A stretch of DNA of 64,000 nucleotides from Athripsodes cinereus (lineage: Eukaryota; Arthropoda; Insecta; Trichoptera; Leptoceridae). Position 1 is the stretch's first letter. Each line of letters opens with the position of its first letter. Made by a program: the position numbers and the translations under genes. Under the pieces are notes generated by a model. That model ran no database searches. It was not told where the DNA came from and saw only the letters and a list, made by a program, of their open reading frames with translations. Where the stretch lies: assembly GCA_947579605.1 (NCBI GenBank), contig OX388314.1, positions 6,510,001 through 6,574,000 of the forward strand, written 5' to 3'. Of the stretch, positions 37,301 to 49,059 are shown in pieces.

Positions 37301-39777
37301 TATATGTTTATTTCTTAACAAGTACTATTATAATACAACGTGTGTCATTTAGTTTTCAATTCATAAACCAATTTTTATCTAATCTTCTTGAGTGTCTTTT
37401 TACAGTGAACACACCACCACTTCGACCGGATACATAAATGTTACTTAGCTTTTCTGATACACTGACACACATCCACACGCGGTGTCTTATTTCTCATGCT
37501 TGAATTGTTCACATTCAGATTACATGTTCAGTTACTCGCAATACTACCACGTATTATTATCCATTACCTTCCAAACATTTCATATATAGTACATATTATT
37601 ATTTGTATTATTCAAAATTTCTATTCGCGTAATTTTCTTCCACATGAGTTTGTGGTGTATATATATATATTATATCGTTGACTTTCCTGATAGAAGTAGG
37701 TATAAAGCACGTGCAAAGATAGGAGTAGGAAAGCGGCGCTCGATTCTTTCCGCTTACCTTGCAAAGGAAATGCTGTGTTGTCGTGTTGTTATTATCTAAA
37801 TAAAACAAAAGTCTCTGTTTCTTTGGATTTATCAAAGAAAAGTATTATAGGTATTAGAGGTATTTGATCTTTCACTTTTTGGAGGACAATATATGTATAA
37901 TATATTTTCTACATAGTTTTGAAGACCTGTATTTATGGATGAATTATTGATCACCGAATATAAGAAGAATCGAAGGGTTCCCTGTCTTTTTTAAGTAAGT
38001 TGGTCCTCAATCTTTGTCTACTCCATTGATAACAATGTTTGGACGTGTTGAGTTGCATGCCTCGTTGAATTACATTCCTTACAGCAAACAAATACGTATT
38101 CGTATTAATTTCTCGTTTGTTTGTAAATATAGTAACCTGCCAAATACCATGTAAGTGAATCACACTTCGATATGAATGAGATCGTTAAATGATTAACTGC
38201 ATACCATCACGTCATCGCTCATAAATTGTTTGGATAATCACAGAACGTGCAAGCATTTTTAAACAGTCGGCATTCTCTCCTCTTTGTCTATCAAAAACGT
38301 CAATGCAATGAATTCTCGAAATATGGAAAAATGGAAAATCTATAAAATTACTTAAATACTGAGATAATAAAGTGATTACTGTGAACACAATGCTTCCAAA
38401 GAAAAATATTTCTTACTTTTTTTATTTAGTAACTGTCTAACTAAAGTGATGCGTGTTGTTGTATAAGCCGATGGCCGAGTGTGTCCTCCTATTAAGGTTG
38501 ATGTAATTTTACGGTACATAAACAGTTGTAAGTTTTTCGTTTATCTGCAAATAAATCTACGAGCGAATAGGAAAACTACAATGAATAACTAAGCACTGCA
38601 AACTACCCTTACGTCTTTAAAAAGTGATTAGCCCCATTTCTTCAAAAAGCAATGACCTTACTTGAAATTATGTATGTACATAAATATGAGTGAGTGATTC
38701 TTGAAAGTAACGAAATAATAATATATGCGAGTAATTCAAAGAATATACTTTTTTCCAATATCCAATGATTTTGATATACTGTATGATATTTTTTTTGTAT
38801 TTCATTTTTCCATAGAACATGTTCAGTATTCAGTATCGAGTTCCTAATGTACTTTCATTCTCCATATTCGTAATGTGATCTACGTAATTTCGACTTCGGC
38901 TATGACGTTGCTTGTTCACATATTTTCTTAGAATTTTCCTTAATATTCTGATGTTGACTCACTGCCGCTGAATTATTTTCAACGATGTAAAATACAATGA
39001 CTTGATAGTTGTGGGCACATTCGTTTTCCTATTGAATTTCATTATTTTGTATATTTCATCCAATATTCTTAAGACTTTATCTAAAACATTTATCCCAAGA
39101 TTGCAACGAGCAGGGTTTGATTTTTTTACATAAAGTTATGATATATTATGATTAGTAGTATTTTTTTATTTAGCATATCAATAGACTTTTTACAAATACA
39201 TTATATCAAATGAATTTACAACATTATAACAACAATCATTAAACAAATTTAGTAACTGTACACGCCCAGAGAAGAAAAACAATAGTTGAACTGAATTGTA
39301 ACTCGATCAATTGCTATTTAACGTTTTTCTCCAACATTCCACAATACCTTTTAACAATACTTTGAATACTACTTACTAGTGCTTTCTCGTAGTATCACTC
39401 AAATCAATCATGATAGTATCAAATCAGCCACTATTTGTACGAAAATTCGATGCCTGTTTGTGATAAATAAAAAAAACAGCAACAGGCTGGTCATAAATAT
39501 CCCACGATTCTTTCACGGTTAAATACATAGCTAATAGTATGACATACCTACTATTTAGGTTACAATAGAGATACGAATCTAATCACGGCAATTGCTTCGT
39601 TCCGATTATACACGTTCCAGTCGAAGTCAAAACAATCGATCGAGATAAGAAGTAATGTCCCTTAGGCCTAGGCTCACCCCCGATGACCTTGGCATTAATA
39701 ATTTTATAGCTTTCAGTTAAGATTGTGTATTATAAATGTCACGCATTGTTACAGTGTTTTTTATGTAAATAAGTTGT

Positions 39778-39794
39778 CCCCATGTTGGGCGCCA
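39778..39794 (-). other. LTR-retrotransposon primer-binding-site-like motif
   Basis: On the minus strand TGGCGCCCAACATGGGG matches the complement of the tRNA-Lys 3' end including CCA (TGGCGCCCAACGTGGGG) at 16 of 17 positions. Such a site directly follows the 5' LTR in many retroelements; here …GGTCACAGA precedes it. I could not delimit an LTR, polypurine tract or gag/pol frame, so only a solo relic is suggested. Confidence 0.4.
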
Positions 39795-40539
39795 TCTGTG
39801 ACCTAATGCTGCCACGTGCGTGCATTTGGATTTCGCCAAATCGAACGTAATTTATGTTAATACGTATTTAGATATCTGAGGGGTTTCCAAGTAACAGTTA
39901 ATCATATTCAGTCCAGAAAACCTCAATGTTTAAGATTACATGTAAAATCACGAGATCCTTTGATACAATGACATTAAAGTTGATTCAGTACTGTAAATTA
40001 CGAAATTGCAAATAAATATTCCCTTTGAAATTGGAAAAGATGTTCTTTAAATCTCATTGTAATATATTGTCTGCTGGTGCCGTGAAAAGTGAGCTTTTTA
40101 CCTGGAGTCAAATCTTATTTCCTCTGCTTGGAAGTCCAAACAATAGATCATAATTTATAATCTAAAATTTTCCAACAGCCGTCATGCTTTTGTTGCGCTA
40201 TATTTATTACTGACTGCCCCCGTGACACTCGTAAAATTTTACGCGAGGCCATTTTGCGAACCCTGAAAAACTAAATGCCCTACCCGTAGTAGTGAACTTC
40301 AAACAATGCGTGATAATTTGTAGAGTTCTCAAGTTTATGGGAAATATTATTATTATTATGAAGGACGACGAAATAACTATGTAAATAATGAAATGTGAAC
40401 CTTACAATTTCTTTGACTTTTTAATGAATCGCAGTAGTTGTACCTATTTCTATTATTACGTCATGTCTCACAAATGAACAGTTGACGAATTGTATATAAT
40501 TAACATAATACTTTGTCTTTCATTCCGTGCAGTCCTAGA

Positions 40540-40640
40540 ATACAATCGGCCTCCCACTCTTTCCGGTAATTTTTGATAAGAAACATTACGAATTAAATAA
40601 GACATTAAACATCTTCAAATTAGCGATGAGTCATAAAACT
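40540..40640 (+). repeat. SINE-A 5' part
   Basis: ATCGGCCTCCCACTCTTTCC, GGTAATTTTTGATAAG and AAGACATTAAACATCTTCAA with GCGATGAGTCAT match the 5' and central blocks of the 21.6 and 23.57 kb copies. The 3' half is lost. Confidence 0.55.
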
Positions 40641-42689
40641 TTTCAAGGTTTTGAATGTTTTATAGGTATTTTAAAAAATACCTGTCTTGATATTTGAGAA
40701 GCTTTAAAAGTTCGGGGAATCCTGATTTTCATTTATTATTTCGCCATATAAAAATTAACTCTTGTTTCTTTTTGACATTATACCTATTGCTTTCTGAATA
40801 AAAAGAAGTTGTCGTTAACCACTTAGATTTAAATTAAATTTCGTCGTTAAGTACGAATCACCTACCTAGCTTTTATTTTCACAGTAAGTGGGCGTTGTTT
40901 AATGTAAATATTTTCAGTTATTTGAATTTTTTCGTTTATCTTTTAGTGCTTGGGAGTATTTCCGTTTTAAATGCCAACCGTGTTTAACAGAAATTAAAAG
41001 AAAACAGATAAAATCGAGAACGCAACGCGAACGACGGTGACTGAATCAAAACACCGCGCGCCGTTCAGCTGTGTGAACTGTCTTTAAAATTATTTAAAAA
41101 TAACATTACTTTAAATACCTTTTGGTGTAAAAACTTTTAATCATTTTACGTTAATTATTGATTTTAAGCAGTGTTTGTGCTACTTCATTTCTAATTTCAC
41201 GTTAGTAATGTGCTTTTGGATTTGTATATTGATCCGTCATGCTAAATCAAGTAAGAACTGAAATCACATTTCATCCTCAGGACAGGCTCCACTGTAAAGA
41301 GTTGAATGAATTTGTCATTTGTTTCTTATGTGTTGTATTGTATTCTAATTTCTTAAATGGATTAATTTAAATGAATAAACGAATTAAATAAATTAACCCT
41401 CTTTAGCTCCCTTGATCTTTCAACAGTGAAGGAGCTTAAAAATGAATGCAATGTTTCTCATAAAGGGTATCATATTTTTATTTTTCTTTCATTGGGTTCC
41501 CGATAACTAGGGAACATCTTCTTTCTCAGTATGCTTTGATGCGGAAAGAGATTACTCTTTCGGCGCAAATGGAAGGTTCTTGTTTTTCTATTTATATATT
41601 ATGTATCTGCGTTTCCGTGAATTCAAAACACCCTTATACATCTTGACAATTATTTTTCTAGTGTTGCCAAAACGAACATCATCTCTTTTTTTCTTCTAGA
41701 TCTCAGTATCTGCATTCCACTATTCCCAACTGTCCCTCCAACTTTTTGATAGTTCCCCAGGTAACATTCAGTAGGTTCCCAAGTGAAATGCTAAACGCAA
41801 AAAAGCTAATTATTTTGTTGAAATTTCTCAGCAATTATAATTTACTGTATGTGTGTTAGTGTGCGCTATAATAAAATCTAATATTAATATGTTGATATGT
41901 ATGTACTTTTTGCATGTAGCATAGTTTTTTGTAACATAATATATTTGAGATCGCATGCGGCACGATAGTTAACGTTGTTGTAATGTGGGTGACGTAGTAG
42001 GCATTTATGAATTTGACCAACATTTGATACAATGTCAATATTTTATAGATTACATAATATAGGTAAATTATTATTGTTAAAAATTTAATATGAATAATCT
42101 TCATTTCATTAATTCACTCTCAACGGTTATCTAGTGTACATAAAAAGGTATTTTCTCTTTCACACTTTTAAATTAAAGAAAATGTTTTATGATAATATTT
42201 GTTTCGATAAATGAGGAAGTATCTTTGTGTTGCTGTGTGACATAATTTTTATGTGTTTTGATAAATTTTGTTAAAAACAACTTTCTGACAATTGGTTGAT
42301 TGTTTGAAATTGTCAGTTGTTGAGAAACTTGCTTTTATACATTTTTTTCTTGTTCAATTAAGTGTATTTTTTTATTATCCGGTATAAGCATGTATTAGGA
42401 TGTTCTCTAGATGCTGACTTAAATAATAGCGAAACTTTATTAACAGATAAATTTAATAAACAAACAACAATATAATATACGCATACAATAATATAAACTA
42501 TATATTATGTAGATAAAATAGAAAAAAAAAATGAGACAGTAACTGTATAGTGCTGAAACATTGGTTTACTCTTTTTCCTTTCTGTAGGGGAAGGGGGGGA
42601 TATAATGCTCTAATAAGATGTAATAATTTAAAAGTTGATGCTGTGTTAGCTCTCATCCAGTAAAAGTTTCCAAGTTATTTATACTCGGT

Positions 42690-42850
42690 GCATCATCATC
42701 ATCATCGCCCTCAACGCTTCTCTCGAGAGCACAGGACAGAAACCAGCCACCTCCATTCAGAGCGTCTCTGTGCCAATCGCGTCACGTCTTCCCACAACTG
42801 ATGTCGTTGTCGCTGATGTCGTTGTCATTGGAAGGGTGTATTGTGGAAGA
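42690..42850 (-). mobile_element. LINE 3'-tail family C, copy 2
   Basis: Read on the minus strand: CTCTTCCACAATACACCCTT, ACAACGACATCAG, GAGGTGGCTGGTTTCTGTCC, TGTGCTCTCGAGAGAAGCGT, then (GATGAT)n. It shares blocks with 13.7 kb and 56.7 kb. The tail adjoins the right target side at about 42.69 kb. Confidence 0.6.
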
Positions 42851-43659
42851 GGGTGACCATACATACATCAAATTGTTCTGCGATAAATTTATCAACGGGT
42901 ACCCTGTATAATCACAATAACGATACTAATAAGTATCTAATGTTACTATACATTTAGTATTTATATAAAGGTGTATATTATTGAGTTATTGATTTACATT
43001 AGGGGCAGGCAGAGGTCATTATCGTTACAAGTTTTCGTAATGGTTTTTACGATTTTTCCTATAATGTCACATGAAACAATATTAGGTAATAGGTATTATT
43101 ATTATTACATACGAGCAGAAAACCCCGCCTTGCTTAGGGAATAATTTTATGATTCTAAAAAAACATTGTATTTTGATAAGCGTCCAGGCTATATTTTAAT
43201 ACCTGTGTGAGAAATGGGGGAAATCATGGCAGCACTAGAAAAAAACGTGCTAATGGGGGAAATAATTTAAAAAATGGCAACACCTAGATTAAATATTTTT
43301 TATCAATTTGATGTATACCTAATGAAAAAAATTGCATAGTAGTTTCGCCATCGTGAGCTGTTGCAAGGTTTTCATGCAAATGCCAACTTTTGTAATTGTA
43401 CAACAATGATATATTATTTTTATTCCCTTTTTGATATAATTTCAATAATCTTTGAGATTTATAACATTTATTTTATCAAATGATGAATGGCTCGACAGCT
43501 TACACATTTGCGCCATTCCCTATAAAAAAAAAAGTACAAACATTCAAATCATTGCACATATAAAAACACCGAAAAAAACATTGACAAGAATAACATTTCA
43601 TATTAGTACCTAATGTTAATTTCTATTGTAAATTTCCGACAAGGTCTTACAAAAACAGT

Positions 43660-43980
43660 CTTCTTCTTCTTCTTCTTCTTAATGTAGATCATCGATCTGT
43701 TAGGTCAGAAGTTGATGCCTCTTGTGATGCTGAAGACCAGATGTCTTTCCATCTTTTTGGTGGTCTTCCTCGGGGACGTGAACCGACTGGTGTTTCCTTA
43801 GCAGCTATATGTACGATTCTGTTTTCAGCCATCCGATCTACATGGTCTCTCCAGAATCGTCTCCTTTTCCTACTCCATCTTACGATGTCCTCCGTTTTGC
43901 ATATGTTCCTAATCTCAGTATTTCTTATTCTATCTCTGAGAGTTTTGCCCGCAATAGCACGTAATGTTTTCATCTCTGAT
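43660..43980 (-). mobile_element. second RTE-like LINE family, 3' fragment
   Basis: An open minus frame (43973-43689) reads MKTLRAIAGKTLRDRIRNTE, RRFWRDHVDRMAENRIV, RPRGRPPKRWKDIWSSAS and QEASTSDLTDR, then stop and an (AAG)n tail (CTT repeats at 43660-43680). It is related to, but distinct from, the SAYPTWDTA family: different end and tail. Only the extreme C-terminus remains. Confidence 0.75.
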
Positions 43981-43994
43981 GTTCAAAATTATAA

Positions 43995-44049
43995 AAATTA
44001 TACATATTTTAATATTACAAAAACAGTAATATTAAAATATGTATAATTT
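43995..44049. repeat. perfect 24-bp-stem hairpin
   Basis: AAATTATACATATTTTAATA plus TTAC is followed by a 7-base loop (AAAAACA) and its exact reverse complement. It sits immediately beside the 5'-truncation side of the neighbouring LINE fragment. Confidence 0.85.
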
Positions 44050-44589
44050 CATCGTCCGAAAATTTAAAACGCGTTCAATATATGAAAGATCGCATTTATG
44101 GCGTTACTTTCTCTGTTGAACAACATCCAGTTGAACCTGTAAGGATTTATAAAGCGTACATACTAGTGTATGAACGGATTCAAATATTCATATGGTTAAT
44201 ATTTTGCTAATTTCCCCATTACCTATTAACTACCAAATTGGTATATTGTGCTAACTACTTTCATTTTCGCTCTACTTAAATAATAATATGTTTATATCGT
44301 CTATTCCAGATTGCCAATTTTATAGCGTCCTTGATTATATTTATTTTATTTATTCTGTAATTTTCCTCTTGGAAACATAGGAAGAAAACGAGCCCCTTCT
44401 ATTTAGGTACATTCATCCCAAAAAATCGTCCTAACATATGATGATGATGATTCCGGTTTATATTGCTTTGGCACTCTTGATACTTAAGACTGTTGAATAG
44501 TGTTTAAAACTCTCCTGTCTTAGGGTGAATAAAATCTCCTTACATTTTCTATTATTTATTTTTAAATGGGAAATAAAATCTAACTTGGG

Positions 44590-44712
44590 AAATGAATCTG
44601 GATTAGAAATATACCTCAGACAGCCTCGCAGTAAACAGTATACTTGTGTCGTGAGGGTGGAGTAATTCGTCTGCGGGTGGAATTGACCCGAGTCTCACCA
44701 TTGAAAGTCTGA
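44590..44712 (-). repeat. SINE-B (tRNA-derived) copy, inverted
   Basis: The minus strand reads GACTCGGGTCAATTCCACCC (B-box region), then ATTACTCCACCCTCACGACA, AAGTATACTGTTTACTGCGA and TAATCCAGATTCA. These are the same body blocks as the 13.02 kb copy. Confidence 0.65.
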
Positions 44713-45039
44713 AACTATGGAAATTCTTAGTATTGTTTAATATTGTGCTTACTTTGTTCACGAAAATAATATGGTTGTCATTAAACTGACTGCGAATTTA
44801 ATAGTAAAACTATGCATAAGAATATTCCTAGAGGTACCTAAGTTATTATTTGTTTGAAAACTTTTTGTCATATTGCCGTTGTGAACTCAGTATTCTTGGT
44901 TGGTAGTTTTACAAACATGCAAATTACTTTAAATCATATCCAATAAACAATTCGTTTATATACTTTTCATTTTCCCAATACATATTAATAATAGCATATT
45001 TGCGTAAATTACATAAAATATTACATACATATAGCATCA

Positions 45040-45320
45040 CTCAACTACCCTCGTGGGGTAGGCAGAAAGGATTAAACGCCACTTCTCCTATCCTTGCATA
45101 CACCTTTCGCTTCCGTCATTATCATACAATTTCTCATGCACGCTCTCCTATTCAATGTGCTCAATCCATGTCTGTCCTGTAGGATCTGGTTTGTATAATC
45201 TTGCCAGTTGATCCTCGAATGCTCATGTCTCCTAGTACCATTCCTCTAAGCCAAACATATTTTCTTTATCATTCTGTCCTCATTCATTCTTTCCACATGG
45301 CCAAACTATCGTGACAAATT
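45040..45320 (-). mobile_element. decayed LINE C-terminal copy
   Basis: The minus strand carries WPCGKNE/GHVERMNE-like sequence, then LSTLNRRACMRNCM, TEAKGVCKDRR and TGCCTACCCCACGAGG, in the order of the 36.7 kb copy but with frame shifts. It lies in the intron just before the first recognised ZNRF exon. Confidence 0.6.
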
Positions 45321-45673
45321 GACTTGATTTTTCTGAAACAATATTATACTTAATACTGTTTAAGTCCCATGAAAACACAGTCAAATGAATATAGGAAAAT
45401 CACTGTTTTCAATTTATGATAAAAACTCGATACACCCATTATTTGATATAATATTTTATCCACACTTTTTTTTCTAATGAAATAATGATGTAAAATTGTA
45501 AAAGATGTATTTTATTTTTCACATTTTAAATTCTACTTACTTTGCTCTTAAAAGGAGTTTTGAAGAGTGACAGAAGTAGAAGAAAAACAAACTTAAATCA
45601 CTACATGAATATAGCCTGGCCTGTGAATTGTGATGAGGTGACTAATGTAGTATTATTTTCTTTATTGTTTCAG

Positions 45674-45769
45674 GAATAAAATGTCCAGTTTGCAGCAAAT
45701 TCGTGCTACCAGACGACATAGAGTGTCATCTGGTGATGTGCCTAACCAAACCTAGACTTTCTTATAATG
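45674..45769 (+). CDS. ZNRF-like exon: zinc finger
   Basis: The acceptor TTGTTTCAG precedes 45674 and the donor G|GTGAGT follows 45769. The exon starts with two bases of a Gly codon and ends after one base, encoding IKCPVCSKFVLPDDIECHLV through LSYN. The Cys2-His-Cys residues of the ZNRF finger are complete. Confidence 0.92.
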
Positions 45770-47242
45770 GTGAGTTACATGTTTCTACTACTACTACTTT
45801 TAAATGGGGGAAAAAATAGGTATACGCAAATGATATGTAATAAGATCACTTTGAAACGAAATATTCACAAAATATGTTGGTGCATTTTGAAATTAGAATG
45901 ATGTATTATAATTTAAAAGCACTAAAAAATATGTATTATAATTTAGTAACAAATAAAAATATGATTTAAAGTTTTCCTTGTTACTTTATTATAGTGACCT
46001 AGTTACGACATCGGATTTCATTTTCTAACTTTAAATGGGTGATGAATAACATAGACTTTAAAATTAAGTATTCACAATAGATTGTTAAAATTTAGTCTTA
46101 GAATGAAAGGTTAACTTAACATTTTGATACAATTTGAATTTGGAATGAAGGGTTCACAAAATGATTCATTACAGGCGGTCCGCACCGGCTTCGCACGGGT
46201 AGAGAGGTATTTAAAAAAATAATTTAGTTTTAGTAAGGATCCCTAATTTTTTTGAAAATATAATATAGCTTATGTCACCCGGGGATAGTGTAGCTTCCCA
46301 ATAGTGAAAGAATTTTTCAAATTATTTCAGTAGTTTCGGAGCCTATTCAATGCAAACAATCAAATCTTTCCTCTTTATAATATTAGTATAGACAATTGAC
46401 TTTAGAATGAAGTAATATAGATGTAACAACACAAAATAATATGATTTTATTATTTGAATGTTTCAGAGGATATTCTAAATGACTCAAAAGGGGAGTGTGT
46501 GATATGCTTAGAGGAGCTGTGTGTCGGGGACACCATAGCTCGCCTGCCATGCCTCTGCATTTATCATAAAGGGTAAATATATATTTAAATATGTTTTTAT
46601 GTATACTATATCTAGAAACAATTTTTTTCCCTTTTTACTCTACCATGACATCTCTCATCAGCTGGGTAGCCAGCAGGCTGACCATACGCACAGGTCATTC
46701 TCTCCAAGCCTGTAAAAATAAGATACTATACCCTCACGCTGTGTCCCAAGTGGGGTAGGCAGAGAGAACGGAATACCATATAGATCCATCCTTGCAAACT
46801 TCTTTTACATTCATACAATTTCTCTTAATTAACACAGGGTTGTCCTTCAGAATTTGATCCATGTGATCAAGCTACGTGTTTCTCGGACGCCTGCACTTCC
46901 TCATGCCCCTTCTTTCAGAATATTCAAGATACCTTATAAAATTTAATTAGACATAAGGAATTTGCTAAAATATTTTTTTGATAGAGAGAAGAAGCTGTAT
47001 GGTTATTACATGCAGTTAGTTCACACTGTCTACCCTATTTATAGGAAATGTGTTAAAGCTTTAGTTTTTCGAAATAAGATAAACTTGTATCTCTTTATGA
47101 TAGTTATAATTAATATTTCATGAAATAACTAGTATTTATTTTCTTGGATCACTGTATTAATCGTATGAATTGTGTTATTTTCAGATGTATAGATCAATGG
47201 TTCGAGGTGAACCGATCATGTCCTGAGCATCCTGGCGACTAG
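45674..47242 (+). CDS. E3 ubiquitin-protein ligase ZNRF1/2-type, last three coding exons
   Basis: Three exons join in frame (45674-45769, 46467-46572, 47185-47242) to give 86 residues ending at TAG 47240-47242. The zinc finger is GIKCPVCSKFVLPDDIECHL with VMCLTKPR, and the RING is CVICLEELCVGDTIARLPCL with CIYHKGCIDQWFEVNRSCPE and HPGD. This is the invariant C-terminal half of ZNRF1/ZNRF2, membrane-associated RING ligases known for endosomal/lysosomal targets in animals. All metal ligands expected of the C-x2-C…H-x4-C finger and the RING are present. The protein is incomplete here: vertebrate ZNRFs have roughly 140 further N-terminal residues with a myristoylated MG start. The exon at 27207-27330 is phase-compatible but unproven as the upstream part. 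One or both vertebrate paralogues correspond to this gene, so I give no symbol. Confidence 0.92.
46174..46392 (+). mobile_element. insect interspersed repeat (probable LINE-derived) in ZNRF intron
   Basis: It begins GCGGTCCGCACCGGCTTCGC, ACGGGTAG and ends TTTCCTCTTTATAATATTAG, TATAGA, with TTCAGTAGTTTCGGAGCCTA between. These phrases are typical of an abundant insect repeat with a conserved 'TTTCGGAG…' segment; a related element is at 55.46 kb. It lies wholly in the intron between the finger and RING exons. Confidence 0.6.
46467..46572 (+). CDS. ZNRF-like exon: RING N-half
   Basis: The acceptor GTTTCAG precedes 46467 and the donor GG|GTAAAT follows 46572. It encodes (E)DILNDSKGECVICLEELC, then VGDTIARLPCLCIYHK and two bases of the next Gly. 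It carries the first two RING Cys, the middle Cys pair and the His ligand. Confidence 0.92.
46640..46716 (-). repeat. SINE-A 3' fragment, inverted
   Basis: CATCAGCTGGGTAGCCAGCA, GGCTGACCATACGCACAGGT is the complement of the SINE-A 3' half (…CAGCTGGCTACCC…). It is directly followed by an inverted LINE 3' end. Confidence 0.5.
46725..46930 (-). mobile_element. LINE 3' end, inverted, in ZNRF intron
   Basis: ACTATACCCTCACGCTGTGT, CCCAAGTGGGGTAGGCAGAG is the complement of the LINE stop and tail. Further right, TTGATCCATGTGATCAAG and CGGACGCCTGCACTTCCTCA match the …GRP..TWLDHVDQ… region of the 36.7 kb copy with deletions. Confidence 0.75.
47000..47050 (+). repeat. possible SINE-A 3' fragment
   Basis: GGTTATTACATGCAGTTAGT, then TGTCTACCCTATTTATAGGA resembles TTATTACGTGCAGTTGATCC…CTACCCCACTTGTGGGA. 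It is heavily diverged. Confidence 0.3.
47185..47242 (+). CDS. ZNRF-like terminal coding exon
   Basis: The acceptor ATTTTCAG precedes 47185. The exon completes the Gly codon and reads CIDQWFEVNRSCPEHPGD followed by TAG. The final RING Cys-x2-His pair is here, and the ending matches the …CPEHPSD/GD end of ZNRF proteins. Confidence 0.92.
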
Positions 47243-47989
47243 TTGACGACACACCCTGGTGGTGGTGCTGGTGTTGGCTGTGGACTAAACAGAAGCAAAA
47301 ACACCAACTGTCAATGTCGTCTCATTACTTTAATTACTATAAATATAATAATTATTATAATAGAAATATTATTACTCAATCTAGTGATGTGCGATCTTAC
47401 TATTCATGTCGTCATCCCTACTGATATATTATCTGTATTTTGGAAAGAAACTACACTGTCTTATCAACATACTGTTGTAATCTCGTAATACTTTTTTTTT
47501 GAGGGCGTATTAATCTATGTTCAAAACGCGCATTGTATTTTGCATAGGTGTAAAAATTATGTGAAATTTCTGTCATACTGAAAAATGATAACGTTTCATA
47601 CATAACACAGTGTAGTTTCGCTCCGGAATACAGTAATGTGAAAATAATTATACCAAGTGATGTATCATCAATAACAACAACAACAAATATATAATAATAA
47701 TTAATAAACTTTCTGCTGCTACTGTATTAGTAGTCATCTTCAAACTAAACGTCTCAACTACTCTTATAATACTGACAACTGCGAATGTTGAAATAATATT
47801 AATATGATGTAACACACTATGCAATGGTGACGAACGCAATGCGATAATTGATTGGTTGTGTGCAAGTTACACCACCAAATTTTGCTACAGACTTGTCGAT
47901 CATTACAATTTGGTGCTCAGTTTATTGGTAGCATGTTTTAAACAGATAGCTTAATCTCTTTTTACAAGTGAATTCCCTTTTCTATTTGG

Positions 47990-47995
47990 AATAAA
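47990..47995 (+). terminator. candidate poly(A) signal of the ZNRF-like gene
   Basis: AATAAA in the context ATTTGGAATAAACATCC lies about 750 bases after the stop codon. Several later AATAAA motifs (for example in the AATAAATAAATAAATAG run near 48.15 kb and near 49.62 kb) are equally possible. Confidence 0.25.
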
Positions 47996-49059
47996 CATCC
48001 TTTTTTTAATTTAATTTTATCGATTGCAAAGTATCTTCAAAAAGATCTGATTACTAAGAAGAAAGCAATTGAGATAAGTACACCTCTAAGTGTGTGATAG
48101 TATTAGAAAGGGGAATCATTTAACATTTTTGAATAGTTGTCATTCTTCGTAATAAATAAATAAATAGCAACCGCAGTTACAGTTTGTCTCCTAAGACTTA
48201 TGTGAAGAATCATATGTTATTTGAAAATCTGGGAAACTAATAAAGATATTATTAAAATCTAGAATTTTATGTGATATCTGAAAAATTTCAAATTAATTTA
48301 TACATATTCATGAGATGAAACTGCAATCTTCATTTAGTTGAAAATCTAAGTAACGGTCCTACAAATTGTTTAATTAACTGCTGTTATATGTTTTTTGGTA
48401 CTTTTGAGATTATGCAACCTATTTAATAGTGCCAATTTGACTTCTCTAAGATACTAAATAGTATCACCCCCCTCTGATACAAAATTTTGATTAGAATTGC
48501 ATCGAGAATTGGGCACACTGTAAAGAAACACAATTTGTCATTGCATCACCATGCAAATTGTTGTAGATGCATCTAAGTCATGTGAAAACTTGTTGTCGTC
48601 ACCAAACAGGCAGTTAGCCTCTGACAATTGTAGCCAGCAAGGGCACATTCAAAATAACATGTGAAAGAAGTAATTATTATGTACCTACCTAATGAATAAA
48701 ATAATTATATGTATATTGTTGTATATTTGAGTAATATTTATATACATACTTGTAAACCAATGAGCAATATTAATTGTACAAAATTTCTAATGTTATACTT
48801 ACCTTTCAAAGCTATGTGATCACATGTGTTTTGAAATACACATTTAAATGTAATTTCTCAAGAACTGTCAGTTTCATTAAAATCATTACAAAAACCTGAA
48901 AAGTTTTATTAACATTTTGGTGACTTTATTGCTGAGTTAAAACATTGGACTAGACCAAACAAATACTAACAATGAAGGCAAATTGTGAGCGTGACTTATT
49001 CACGTTAATTTGATATCGAAATCTATCATTATTTATTTATTATTGTACATGGAGAGGAT

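Larger units (their letters stand above)
27331..45673. other. probable long intron or gene-free stretch
   Basis: If the exon at 27207-27330 belongs to the ZNRF-like gene, this is an 18.3 kb intron; otherwise it is flank or intron of unknown limits. Supported contents are LINE, SINE and foldback copies listed separately. A 79-codon minus frame at 30068-30307 has fairly ordinary codon use but no recognised homology. A CG-rich patch near 41.0-41.07 kb is discussed in the findings. I see nothing else. Confidence 0.4.

Noticed and set aside
36841..37437. 198-codon + strand frame
   Set aside because: It is the antisense of the well-supported LINE frame on the minus strand and has no protein family of its own.
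39778..39794. tRNA-Lys gene on the + strand
   Set aside because: Only the last 17 bases of the tRNA match; no upstream cloverleaf exists, and genomic insect tRNA genes do not encode CCA.
46441..46572. RING exon as an independent small gene
   Set aside because: It joins in phase to finger and C-terminal exons that together match ZNRF proteins.
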